Positions 33,940 through 45,209 of a stretch of DNA of 64,000 bases are shown in pieces (position 1 is the first letter of the stretch; every line of letters starts with the position of its first letter). The notes below the pieces were generated by a model that saw only the letters and a list, made by a program, of their open reading frames with translations, was not told the origin of the DNA and made no database searches. Origin of the DNA: Saccharina japonica (Eukaryota; Sar; Phaeophyceae; Laminariales; Laminariaceae); the NCBI GenBank assembly GCA_008828725.1, contig MEHQ01003677.1:230005-294004 (forward strand), in the 5' to 3' direction. Position numbers and translations under genes: made by a program.

Positions 33940-34731
33940 TCAAGCTTTCCTCAGGAGATTGTCGCGCTTCCCGGGGCAGCCAAACCCGGACGAAATTGCA
34001 GCCCCAGCGTTTCTCTCGAGATTTGGATGTCTCGCTTTCTGCACAAGATTCGTTGCTGTCGTGCAGGTTTCGAGTAGCTCCATGTCTCCTTCCAACTGTA
34101 TTGGAGGCAATCCGTAGGAAACATTGTAACGCGGGAGCGTGGGACGAGTAAGGTGGTGTTCGATAAGATGTGGCGTAACTGGTACAGCTCGATATCATCT
34201 CCTTCGGGTCTGGATATATATCGTTGTCTCGAATAATTCCAGTATAGCACTTGGGGTTCCATGAGTTCAATGTTGGCGTATAGCAGTAGTATCGTAGCTT
34301 TGTGAGGGTGTTTACAGTAGTAGCGACATCCTAATTCCCGTCGTGAATCGTTGCTTTCACCAAGGCTGGCCAAACGGTCGCACGTGCTGTCGGGCTTATC
34401 GGCACGGCGACCAGGTTGCGTCGATCTCATCCGGAGCACGAAAAAGCTCGCGGAATAATTCGAAACGTTCAACTACAGTAGTCACGAAATAGTAACGGCG
34501 TGAGCTATGCTGAGGTCCGACGAGTGTTGCCGTTTCATCACACGTGCATACCAGGGAGTGCACTTTGAGGGTGGAGCTTGACGCGCGTCGACAAAACACA
34601 TGCCAAAGCACCAGCACCAGCAGAACCAAAAGCTTTGTATCCATGGAGAGATCAACGCTGTGGCGTCCGGTATATCGAAACAACAAATCGTAGGATGTAC
34701 GTTTTATCCACACATTCCAGCTCATGCGCAT
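33940..34731 (-). pseudogene. Secreted-protein gene with broken frames, unrecognised
   Basis: On the minus strand a frame starts at 34731 (or 34642, M-D-T-K-L-L-V-L-L-V-L-V-L, a good signal peptide) and runs through V-C-T-C-D-E-T-A-T and V-V-E-R-F-E-L-F-R-E-L-F-R, then meets a stop near 34396. Protein-like sequence continues in a second frame (S-R-R-E-L-G-C-R-Y-Y-C-K, Y-A-N-I-E-L-M-E-P-Q-V-L-Y-W) and then a third (G-D-M-E-L-L-E-T-C-T-T-A-T-N-L-V-Q-K), ending at TGA 33940-33942. It is either a pseudogene with two frameshifts or a gene with very short introns or sequence errors. It follows gene C on the same strand, 62 bp past its stop. Its leader resembles those of genes B and D. I do not recognise the family. 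Confidence 0.45.
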
Positions 34732-34793
34732 TCACCTATATACATGTGCAGCAGTACGGTTACGTTTTCTTACCTCGTGGAATAGGCCCAGGC

Positions 34794-37700
34794 TCAGGGG
34801 CTAGAAGGCGAGCAGGTGGCAATTGGCGGGCACGGGTCGCGGATGCACACTATGTCCTGCAAAGAACACACCTCGTCTTCGGCACATGGGCTCGGCTCGC
34901 ACACGGCGGCGCAGTAGTACTGGTCTGCGCCGTAGAGCAGGCACTCCTGCCGTCACGGAAAAACGGCGAAAGGCATCTCTATGTCAGCTACTGGGAGAAG
35001 AAGGGTAGAACCGTCGGGGTGTCCTGTGCGTGGGGTTCGGGGGCCAACATTCGCGGCCTCTCAAGACATCGAGAAAGACTGGTAGCCTCCTCGTGTGTCC
35101 CGCCGAGCCTAACACAAGTTTTTGCTCCGACGATCTCGTGACAATCCATTGCGACTACTACAGGGGGCCATAGTCAATGGGGCCTAAGGTATGCATAAAA
35201 ACCTATATATTTACCTTTTTTTACTCACAATATTTGGTCATATTTATTACGGTCCCCCGAAATAGACAGAGTCTTAAGTGGTGTAGAAACAACACGTCAT
35301 TCCTGTATTGGAGCCAAAACTAGCCTTTTTGAAATTGAGGTACACAATATCATGGCTGTGTCCACTAGCTTGGAATATAGCGTATCGGCGTAAAGAGGCA
35401 GGCGTAGATCGGGTGAAATACGGCATAGGAACATACTTGACGTTTGTTTTGTAGTTCCGAGAACAGAAGCACACGGCGGAACCTGCGTCGATGTTCCTGC
35501 GAGGGTCTATCCAGAAACGATTCGCGGTGGAACTTCGAAGCTGTCAAGAGTTGTCCAAAAGAAGTATGATATGATTTACTGTAGGTCGAGTAAGTGGCTA
35601 TGGCTACTGATGCTTCTGCAGTGGAGGTCTATCGCTTTACCATGTTTTGATGCTGATTAAGGACACTTGGTGCGAGTGGCTCTGTGTGTATAATACGTGT
35701 TTGTTCTCAAACATTGAACTTACAATTGTCTAGTTTTACGTTTCCCAAACTGTGAACTTGCATATATTTTGTTACAGTACCACAGCAGTCTGAAAACCAA
35801 CCTCATACATAGCGGTAGTGTCGCAAACCAAACACACGTGGTATTATTATGTACTATTATTTTAAATGGCACGGTCGCCCCGGTGGCCTAACAGGTAGCC
35901 ACGAAGCCTGTTAGCGTTGGAGGTCGGGGGTTCGATTCTCCACGTACGGAGATTTTTATTCTCAAATGACACCAACTGTCGAGAGCGCATATTATAGCGT
36001 GGGTAAGCACCATTCGACGAAAGTTGACGAGGGAAGAAAGTGCTGAAATATTCTCGCGATAAAAAGCAAGGCACAAACTATAGTGGGGGAGGAGGGAGAA
36101 GAGCCTGCTTTGTGACCCCGGATCTGAGTTACGACTAGGAAGGAGAGAGAAAAGAAGGGCGAAGATAATAAATAGGATGGACAGAAAAAAAAAAAATGAG
36201 CACGAAAAACATTATGGACAGCAACTCGACCCCTTGCTCTGAGCGGCTGAAGACATAGACGCCACACATCGCACAGAAAAGGCCTTGGGGCTTCCCGTAC
36301 ATGAAACTCGCTGCAGTCGACATCGCACGGGTCTTCCTCGCACCCAGCTTCCACAGACGCCTTGTCCTCGTCGCTGACGGAGTTCCACTCGCCCACGAGG
36401 CCGCACAAACCGGCCGTGAGACCGTCATCCGTCTGGTAGAGGTCTACTAGATACTCCTCGCCCTCGTTCAGGGTCACCCCGCAGTCGGCGCTGTCGTCCT
36501 CCGTGGTGAACGTTATCTGCTGCGCATCGGTCACGTCGGGCTCGCCCTTGTAGATGGCGGTGACTTCAAGGGTGTACCTCACTCTGCCCTCCTGCCTCGG
36601 CCTGTTGTGGCGACGACGGCGATGACGCCTCGGCCTGCGGTTGAGTGGTGCGCACGTACAATAATCGACGAATGGGGAGGGGGGGGCGGCGGGGCGCGGG
36701 GCGGCGGGCTACTTCATTGGTTCTGCCTTAGTCATTGACCACTTGACACGCATCCTTTCGAGACGGAGCATATGGGGAGGGGAGCGGGAGGGGGGGGGGG
36801 GGGGGGGGTGTACTCATGTTGTGCACGGCGGTAGTCATATGAGGGGAGGGGGGGGGGGAGATTAACGTTAAACCGGAAGTTTACAGCAGTATCTGCAGCT
36901 GCGAGCAAGAGGGAGTTACTATAGAGGATTCGTGCGTAGTTCCGTTTTGTTGTGTGTTGTTTCCGTTGGCTTTCTTCTTTCGGGCGATGTTTTTGCGCGA
37001 TCATCGTTGATTATCATGCTGCGCACTGTCTGATGGCAAACAAAAAAACGGGGCATTGGTCGGCGGCTACAAAAGCACAAAGCAAACCTCGGGCCGGAGA
37101 CCTGCGCCCGAAGACAATGCATTCACGTCAAATCCACATCATATTCTTTTCCCTCTTTCGCTAAATTAATTAATTGTACCCCCCCCATACCACCAACAAC
37201 CTACTTCGTATACCACATATTATCATAAATTATTATCTCGTGTCCTGGTACCAAGGAACGAAACAAGCCGTGTTCCTCGTCCTGGAACCGACGAACACAT
37301 CATCATCATCATCATCAGCAGCAGCCCCACCTATACAGAGCCGTGCGAACTCTACCCACCGACCCCTCGGCTCTGCTTAACCCCTTAAGAACTGGTCCCA
37401 TGAATTGGGGGACAAACTACTGGAAATTACTGTAGTGTGAGGATTTTTTTTTCAGTTCTGAATGGGTGAGAATGTGACTGGAAGACTCTGATCCTTTGTT
37501 TTCGTTATAAATAGAGGGCTTCGACAAACGTTGCCCGCAGTACACAGGTTACGCTTGTTGCTACAGTACAGCCAGCAGCAGGTGCAACGCCAATCCCGTC
37601 GTGGTGGGGAAGGGAGGAGATTATACTGATTATACTGCTTTGTGGCCTCGGATAAAGAGACAGGCGGTGGATAAAGGAAAAGCGGTCAACCTATATACTA

Positions 37701-40700
37701 CAGTAGCAAAGATGAGCTTCGACGAAATCTTCGAGCTCACAGCTGTTGTTTTTTTTTTTTTAATTTTTTTAAAAATATACTAGGAATCCATGTACTCAGT
37801 TGGATTTGTAAATATAAACAAACGCCGGGAAACTACAGATGTAGTAGTTTGAGTTGGTTCCTTTTTCGGGGGGAGGGAATATACGCCTAAAACATGCCGG
37901 TTTTTTATTTCTGAGACTACCGCCGGTCGTAACGCCTTCGAAAATGATACAATAATGGAATATTCTCTGCTCATGTCTTGTACATACCTGGTATTAAATA
38001 CGTTACACGTATGGCAGTATGGTTACAATGATACACTCGATATGTAATATTTAATAAGTCTCTTCTTATCTTTCGTAAATCGAACCAAACGTCCAATTTG
38101 AAACGTCTTTCCACTGCTGCTGCTGCTGTTTCAATTTGAGTTACCAGAGTCGTTTCTGATCATCTGCCCGAGCAACGTGAACTCCCTGCGTATCAAACTC
38201 TTTCCGACAGCCTTCCTTCCACGAGAAGCTTCTCGGAACGTGGGTTTTGGTTTTTGGGGACGTTTTTTGTTTTTTACTATTAATACGTATTAATAGTATT
38301 TGGTTGTTTCGTTCAACTAACCAGTACGTCGGCATTTCATTTGACCGATATTACGTATCGAAAATATACAGTACCGGTGTAGGATTACGTGGTTTCTGAG
38401 GTGACCACCACATACATATATACATACATGCTTGTTATATCGTAAACGTTTTGGTTACGTCGTACCAAAAATACACATTCCCGTATCATAGTGTTTTGGT
38501 TTCCAAGTAAGTACCCGGTATGTTGGCATTTCAGTTGTTGATTATTATTATTGGGTATTCGCATACATATGAATAGAGATGCAAAGAAGGAGAATGACAT
38601 ATGATATCGTAGTTGCATTTGGACTACAGCAGTACATACAGTACGTAATATTACACGTACTCGTAGCTGTCAGCTGTCACACCGACACGCACAGGAACAA
38701 TAAAACCCTGGAGGTATCATAGTAAGCTCTAGCGGCTAAGACATGTCTTAAAGAATGTCTTAGAGCCCCTTCTCAGCAGGGGCTTGTGTTAGACGCTGTT
38801 TCGTCCCTTAAGTGTCTTATTTTCGTAAGGCAACGTCCCTGCGCTCCAAAAGGGGCAATGAGGCAGTTTTTGAGCACGAAAACAACGCCGTTTGATACGA
38901 AATCCTTAAAAACGGGGTCCGGGGCGGCTAAGATATGTCTTAGAGAATGTCTTAGAGCCCTTTTTCAGCAGGGGCTTGTCTTAGACGCTGTTTCGTCCCT
39001 CGCGTGTCTTATGTTTGTAGGGCAGCGTCCCTGCACTGGAAAGGAGGCAACAACTCATTTATTTCGCACCAATATTACCCGTGACCCAAGCGTGACCCCA
39101 AGGCAAACAGTCAGTGTAATTCTATGTTTCACTGAATGTGAGTACGAATTACCTTGGTTTTGCTGGAGCTGAGAGGAGAGAACGGTTATACGTACGTATT
39201 ACGAATAAATCAACAACTACGAATATCTTACCATCGATCACAACACAGCGATATACTTCTATTCTGTTGTACACTGAATGTTTGCAGTCCGCTGTTATTG
39301 TACTGCTGTTGCTCACGTTCTTTCCTGCTGGTGCATGCACGCACCCGCACTGCTGATTATGTATGCTGAGCTGTTTTACCGCTTGCTATCATCAGATGGA
39401 GGTGTGAACATACAAGCTTGGATTATGATGTACAATCTGTACAATGCTATGTACGAGCTGGGCCAGCTACTATGAAGTGCACTTTTCAATTTTCCTCCCC
39501 GCTTTCTCACGTCGTTTTTCCTGTGTGAGATACGAGAATAGGCACGTGCTTCGTCCAAGACTTCCAAAGCTATTCATTTCTGCTGTTTATTTTCATATGG
39601 TTTTGGTGGACAACGCACATTTTTAGGGATATATTATTGTTTTTGGACAAAACTGACGGGAAAAAAGAAAAGAAAAAAGCGAGCAGTGATCAATCCCTTG
39701 GTTTGCCCTTTTTGAGAACACGTGAGCAAACCCCGAGCCCATAAAATACAATTGGCGTGAGAATCCCAGATTTTGTGTTTATCATCGTAATATTTCAACT
39801 TTGTGTAGGGGATCGTATGCACACCATACTTCGTATCTCTTTATAAACGACGAATTAGGCAATGGTAAGGATATATCCGTCGTTATGTATTGCCTCAAGG
39901 AAGATAGCACACCGATTTCGAGCGAAATCCGCTTGACAAAGGTTGTGGATTTTAGTGTACCTGATAGAAACGCCTGCTAGGGCGAGAAAATGCGGTAAGA
40001 CACGTCTAAGACATTTTGGTAAGGGAATTGCCTTATCCAAGTAAGACATTTACGACAACAAAAGGCGCTCAAGACAAATGTCTTGAAGCGTGTCTTACCC
40101 CAACTGTTTTCGCCTGCGGCGGGCCTTAGGGTACTCGTTTTTGGCGTGTCTTAGCCGCTAGGGCTTATATCATAGATCCGACAGAAAGCGATACGTACTC
40201 GTACCACAGCAGTAGGAGACTTCAACTTTCGAAAAAGGGCAATGGTCATTTGGGGGTATACCCCCTGGTTTTACGGCCATTTGGGGGTAGGGTCAGAATG
40301 CGCCCGCGGAACGCGCTCCCGCGGGCCCAAACAGGCCTCAAACGCCATTCCGAAGCCCTGGCGAGATGCCCGAAGCCCATGCCTAGCACGCACACAACTT
40401 TTATTTTTTTTCAGGCACGTCCTTGGGCCTAACGGGACGGCGGCGCACGAGGGAGCAAACGAAGTCCCCCCTTTGACCACATCTTGGGGGGGGATAACCC
40501 CACGTACCTACTAAATTTATCTACTCCCCCCGATTGACCACTTTTTTCACCCCGTTTGACCAAAACCATACCCCCTTTTAACCATCTGCGACAGCCCCAA
40601 AAACGACTACAGCAGTACGTATCCACGTCACCGCCCAACAGCCCGAATAGATCACGGGACGGAATACCCAGAACTTGCGAGTAGTCGGGATCGTTTGCCT

Positions 40701-43700
40701 CCCAAGAAATAAATTTCGGCACAACTATACAAATCAAATCTTTATAGACGATATGAAGATATCGGCTCGTCTGAGAAAACATGACGGTGATGGGGGAATC
40801 AGAACACATACGAGTACGTGTATACTCGGCGTATGGGTCGTGAGTTGCTGGGTGCTTGGTGCTTGGTTCCTGGGTGCTGTGGGTCATGGATGCGCGGTGT
40901 TGGGTTGTTGGACGGGAGGGGTCTTTGGGACACGAGCAACATCAGGCGCAACGACGGTCGTTAGTCTTCTTGAGAAGTGCTTTCCTCCTGTCCCCAACGT
41001 ATCCATCCCCGACGGCAGGCTGGTGTGTTCGAGTACAGATCGCCAGGATCACACCCAGCAACCAAGCACCAAGCACCAAGCACCCAGCAACCCACGACCC
41101 ATACGCCGAGTATATACGTATGTGTTCTGATTCCCCCGTCACCATAGCAACCAAGCACCAAGCACCAAGCACCCAGCAACTCACGACCCATACGCCGAGT
41201 ATACACGTACTCCTATGTGTTATGATTCCCCCATCACCGTCATGTTTTCTCAGAAGAGCCGATATCTTCATATCGTCTATAAAGATTTGATTTGTATAGT
41301 TGTGCCGATATTTATTTCTTGGGAGGCAAACGATCCCGACTACTCGCAAGTTCTGGATGTTCCGTCCCGTGGTCTGTTCGGGCTGTTGGGCGGTGACGAC
41401 GCGGATACGTACTGCTGTAGTCGTTTTTGAAGCTGTCACAGATGGTCAAAAGGGGGTATGGTTTCGGTCAAACGGGGTGAAAAAAGTGGTCAATCGGGGG
41501 GAGTAGATAAATTTAGTAGGTACGTGGGGTTATCCCCCCCCAAGAGGTGGTCAAAGGGGGGACTACGTTTGCTCCCTCGTGCGCCGCCGTCCCGTTAGGC
41601 CCAAGGACATGCCTGAAAAAAAAAAAAGTTGTGTGCGTGCTAGGCATGGGCTTCGGGCATCTCGCCAGGGTTTCGGAATGGCGTTTGAGGCCTGTTTGGG
41701 CCCGCGGGAGCGCGTTCCGCGGGCGCATTTTGACCCTACCCCCAAATGGCCGTAAAACCAGGGGGTATACCCCCAAATGACCATTGCCCTTCGAAAAATC
41801 CTATTATACTGTTCGTGGATCCGCAAACATGCAGTTGGGGGTGTGGCAGAGGTGGGTGAAAGCAGGTCCTCAAACATACACGTATTAATAGGTTTGAACG
41901 GGAGATCGTTTTTCAGCAGCCACTCTACTTGGAAAAAAACATATTTAACATCACATGAACGCTGACGACTTGGGTCGCAAAGCTCTGATTTTTTTAGCTC
42001 GAATCCCGATCGTTGTTGAGATACATGGGTCTCACGAGGGTCACCTCAACCCCCCCCGTGCCTCATTTTCAACCTCATACCCTCGGCTACAGGTAGGATG
42101 GTTGAAAAAGCTGGCGTCCTCAGCGTTCTGTGGAACCTATCTACGGATTTACGGAATGCCTGTGTGTGTCTGTGTAGCTGGTATTTAGTCCAGATGCAAA
42201 TAGTAATACTGTCTTTCATTAAAACACGAAAATAAATAACGACAAAACAAAAAACAAAATGTGGGAAGATGTGAATAAAAAGTAAATTCGCTGTGTGCGC
42301 TGGTGTGCGTGTGCTTTTTTTTCCATCCCATTTATTATCTTCGCACTTCTGTCCCTCTCCCTCCGACCGTTCTCGTAACTAGCTACTCGTAACTCAGATC
42401 CGGAGTCACAAAGCAGGCTCTTCTCCCTCCTCCCTCCTCCCTTCGAGGGGTGGACAAAGGGTGATAGTGGATCTTTAAAATGGGGGTATTTGTCTTGGTA
42501 GTAGTAATGTTGACCCTCAGATCGAACCCTAACCCGAACCCTAACCCGAACCCTATGCCAGTGGTCAGTGCTTGCTTGGCCAATCAGAGTGCCTAATTAG
42601 CTACCTTAGGAAGATCCACTAACAGTGTTTGTCCACTACTGCCCCTCCCTTCCCCCCGAAACGCATTTATTTGGTGGGTTTCCGGAATTTTATTAATAGT
42701 ACGGCATGCTTCATGGACGTACGTAAGAAAACACCTACTGGTGAATGTACTGGCCGGGTCAATCAGTAGATTACTACTGCCAGCAGATTACTACTGCCAG
42801 CACATACTGTGCCAGTGCCCAGCCCTAATAAATAGCGTACCGGGGCGACCAAGTTGTTGGGTGGTTGTGGTCCCGTAAGATACAAATATTAAAAAAGATA
42901 CCACTCATTATTATCGTCGACGGTCAAGGTATATTTTAAAAGAGGCATTAGCCAAAATTAGGTATATCTACGATGTTTGAGCCATTTATAGGAACACTGC
43001 GTAATGTACACCAGAAACGGCTTCCTGGCCCGCCGCCTGATATTGGGCATGCGCTCCATTGTACCTAAAAATGGCTCAATGTGCGTAGGTACACCTAATA
43101 TCGGCTACTCAATTTACGTCTCACCTATTTTTGGCTTCAAGCGTACCTATAAATGGCTCGAACGATCACTTTTTGGCAACTGAAATATAGACAGACGGCC
43201 ACACCAGATGCCGGGACTGTCGAAGAGCCGACCGTACCAGTACAACCACTGAAACTGCGGAACTATCGCGCATTACCGACATGCGAGAAATCGTATCACG
43301 ATCAATGCATACGTATTATGTACGACACCCCTCCTACGCACGCACAAATATATGATGCGGAGAAACAACAATGACGAGTGTGTCCATGCCGTTATGCTGA
43401 AAGTACAATACACATACTGTAGTGCAGTATATAGTAGGAGGAACTTCGGCATATATATACGTGTGCAGAGTAATACCACACGGTTAAGAGGGTCTAAGTT
43501 ACACAGCCGTTGGCGAGGTCCGGAGCAACATTCCATACCAAACGTGGGTGAATGTGTGGCGTCTGTCTATATTTCAGTTGCCAAAAAGTGATCGTTCGAA
43601 CCATTTATACGTACACTTGAAGCCAAATATAGGTGATACGTAGATTGAGTAGCCGATAATAGGTGTACCTATATACGTACTTCGAGCCATTTGTACGTAC

Positions 43701-44223
43701 AATGCAGCGCAGGCCCAATGTCAGGCGGCGGGCCAGGAAGCCGTCTCCGGGGTACATCACGTAGTGTACCTATAAATGGCTCAAAGTGCGTAGGTATACC
43801 TATGGTTGGCTAATGCCCTTTAAAAAAAGTGAAAAGAACAACAGGTATTAATAGTCAGCTGTGAGAACGAGGATTTCGTCGAAACTCATATTTGCTCGTA
43901 CGCTCTGGGTGAGCCTCGTATTATGTAGCTGAGTACGTACATATGATAATTCGATCGCGCCAGGTGTATATGCGATTGAAAAGCGCCTCCGGCTGAACGC
44001 TACCACCCCCATCAACCCCCAACGAGAAGTTAACCCCTGTATAGCCATCTCACCTTGGCAGCACGGTTCCACGAAGAACAACGTCTGCGCCTCCGAACGT
44101 TTCGCACAGGCTCAAATCGGCACAGCTGCAGGCTTCCACCGTTGTTGTTGCGGTCTGACCAAGCAGCAGCAGGAGGGCCGTGCTGGCCACCGTTACCACA
44201 TTCCAGGGCTTGAGGAAGGCCAT
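34794..44223 (-). CDS. Gene C: secreted TIMP/NTR-like protein, three exons with a 7.4-kb first intron
   Basis: Exons on the minus strand: 44054-44223 (ATG 44223), 36301-36634 and 34794-34946 (stop 34794-34796). Donors are CCAAG|GTGAGA and CAT|GTACGG; acceptors are CCGCAG|G and GGCAG|GAG. Phases match genes A and B. The product is about 218 residues: signal peptide ending V-E-A before C-S-C; G-G-A-D-V-V-L-R-G; C-G-V-T-L-N-E-G-E-E-Y-L-V-D-L; E-W-N-S-V-S-D-E-D; G-C-E-E-D-P-C; and a last exon with Y-Y-C-A-A-V-C, E-V-C, P-C-P-P and A-T-C. Exon 2 starts with an Arg/His-rich stretch not found in A or B. A later acceptor (GGGCAG|A, about 36586) would remove it and keep frame. Intron 1 holds four DNA elements; intron 2 holds a SINE. 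Joining exon 1 to exon 2 over 7.4 kb is inference from phase and homology. Confidence 0.68.
34947..35867. other. Gene C intron 2, left part
   Basis: Unrecognised sequence with no second gene. 'aacctatatatttacc..tttttactcacaatatttggtc' near 35200 resembles 26155-26190, a dispersed low-copy repeat. Confidence 0.4.
35868..36195 (+). mobile_element. tRNA-derived SINE with poly(A) tail
   Basis: The head has a pol III A box TGGCCTAACAGG (35884-35895) and a B box GGTTCGATTCT (35929-35939), 33 nt apart. A body follows (36014-36180) and a 12-13 nt A run at 36184. The body recurs without the head at 45775-45960, 47626-47811 and 49487-49672, and reversed at about 42296-42435, each ending in an A run. 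The acceptor stem cannot pair, so this is not a functional tRNA gene. It lies in intron 2 of gene C. Confidence 0.7.
36655..37000. repeat. G-rich tracts in gene C intron 1
   Basis: Several poly-G runs, the longest at about 36790-36809, and a second at 36847-36859. No gene here. Runs of this length are prone to sequencing length error. Confidence 0.8.
37000..38722. other. Gene C intron 1, unrecognised part
   Basis: It contains a short (CAT)n(CAG)n tract at about 37300-37323, a T-rich run at 37751 and a small palindrome around 'ttaatacgtattaa' (38279-38292). No coding exon is supported. Confidence 0.4.
38723..40167. mobile_element. Non-autonomous hAT-like DNA transposon, 8-bp TSD TATCATAG
   Basis: The termini are TAAGCTCTAGCGGCTAAGAC and, at the right end, the complement of TAAGCCCTAGCGGCTAAGAC. 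They are flanked by the exact direct repeat TATCATAG (38715-38722, 40168-40175). Eight-bp duplications are typical of hAT elements. The left end carries a direct repeat of about 190 bp (38733 and 38925) containing GTCTTAGA motifs, and the right end has inverted CTTAAGACA-type motifs. There is no transposase frame in the 1445 bp. It is inserted in intron 1 of gene C. Confidence 0.85.
40237..41789. mobile_element. Mutator-like foldback element, about 640-bp TIRs, 9-bp TSD TTCGAAAAA
   Basis: The arms 40237-about 40860 and about 41150-41789 are near-perfect inverted repeats starting GGGCAATGGTCATTTGGGGG. The 9-bp direct repeat TTCGAAAAA flanks them exactly (40228-40236, 41790-41798). Nine-bp duplications and long TIRs are typical of Mutator-like elements. 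The centre has tandem CCAAGCA/CACCAAG units and a partial third copy of the arm end (41058-41146). The open frames in the arms mirror each other and have no transposase signature. Confidence 0.88.
42296..42435 (-). mobile_element. SINE body copy, reverse orientation
   Basis: The complement matches 36020-36190: it starts with a T run (poly-A in reverse), then 'ccatcccatttattatcttcgc', and ends at the 'ggatctgagtta' region. It abuts the telomere-motif element at 42449. Confidence 0.6.
42449..42637 (-). mobile_element. Inverted-repeat element carrying telomere-type motifs, copy 1
   Basis: The ends are GGTGGACAAAGGGTGATAGTGG and, on the other side, the complement of AGTGGACAAACACTGTTAGTGG. In the middle lies CCCTAACCCGAACCCTAACCCG (42524-42555, given here only in part). 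The same element in the other orientation is in each tandem unit at 46267, 48118 and 49979. This copy lies in gene C intron 1. Confidence 0.75.
42943..43818. mobile_element. 876-bp element with 260-bp inverted repeats made of sub-repeats
   Basis: The left arm (42943-43203) starts AGGCATTAGCC and the right arm (43558-43818) ends GGCTAATGCCC. The arms pair over their length and contain several 'acctataaatggctc' type sub-repeats in both directions. The flanks TTTAAAAG and TTTAAAAA differ at one of eight bases, a possible 8-bp target duplication. The central 350 bp has no coding signature. It is inserted in gene C intron 1. Confidence 0.7.
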
Positions 44224-44723
44224 ATCGCGTGAACGAATGTCGTACGGGTGACGGATATGATTACGTCCGCGGGCTTTTTTGCTTTGCAGTCGCTACGAAA
44301 GCTCTGTACTCGTACAGCTCGATCGAGTGTGTTGATAACCCAGGACGACTGCTGGTGGCGGGGAGTGCTGACCGCTGACCGCTGACTGATGCTGAGCGAG
44401 GGTCTGTCTGCTGTCGGTTATGTCGGGGTCACAATCGCCGTATGTACGTATTCGAAAAACAAACAAATCGAGTCTGGCGTATCATACATACGTCATTGAT
44501 TGACGTATAACATATACGTGATACGTAGAGTGGGGTTTATACGCAATTTACAAGTACACAGCATGCCAGTATCCACTTTTCCACGGCACGGCTGTTTGTT
44601 ACAGCACGGCGGTGCCGTTTGACCGAGCCGTGCCGACACATTGTTGTTGTTGTCTTCACATTAAACCCGTTCTTTCTACTCAACCACATCAGTACACCCA
44701 GTGCCTGTCCTGATTCCCAATCC
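44224..44723. other. 5' flank of gene C
   Basis: No gene seen. It contains repeated 'gctgaccgctgac' and TACGTA-rich stretches and a short (GTT)n tract at 44641. The promoter of gene C should lie here. Confidence 0.4.
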
Positions 44724-45172
44724 TAGATACAAATTCTGTGGTCACAGACTGTGAAACAGAGAAAAACCAAAACAAAATAAACGCAAATTAATGGGTAAAG
44801 CAAGTGAGATGCGTAACATATCGGGTACGAGAACACAGCGACACGAGCCGAACCAAAAAATAAGAACAAAAAAGACAAAATAAAAAAAAGTTATGAAATG
44901 AAACATAATACAAATGACGCAGGGAGACAGAAGCGCCAGAAGCGCCAGAAGCGCCCCTAGACGAAAAGCACACGTGCCCAAGAGGAACAGATAACTGCTG
45001 CACGAGCGAGGCAACACGAAAAAAGAGAGAGACACCGGCACAGGGTGGAAACAAAGGGAGAAACAAGGCAAAAAAAGCAAGAAAGAAGACACGAGAGAGG
45101 AAAAGAGAAAAATAGTTCTCAAGGCAAGCTCAAGGCGATGGTAACAACAAGTTCCCGTCTCTGCTATAAAAA
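44724..45172 (-). mobile_element. LINE 3'-untranslated region, reverse copy
   Basis: On the minus strand it parallels 58690-59122: 'agcagagacggg' start, T/C-rich middle, a CGTGTYGCTGTGTTYTCGTA block, and the end 'cagtctgt(g/a)acca..tatctagg'. It ends sharply at an N (45173). The open frame it contains (44742-45257) is UTR and (CAA)n, not a gene. Confidence 0.6.
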
Positions 45173-45173
45173 N

Positions 45174-45209
<36 letters not shown>

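Noticed and set aside
35876..35950. tRNA gene with strong A and B boxes
   Set aside because: The acceptor stem and the outer T-stem pair do not match, and a SINE body with an A-tail follows directly. Called as a SINE head instead.
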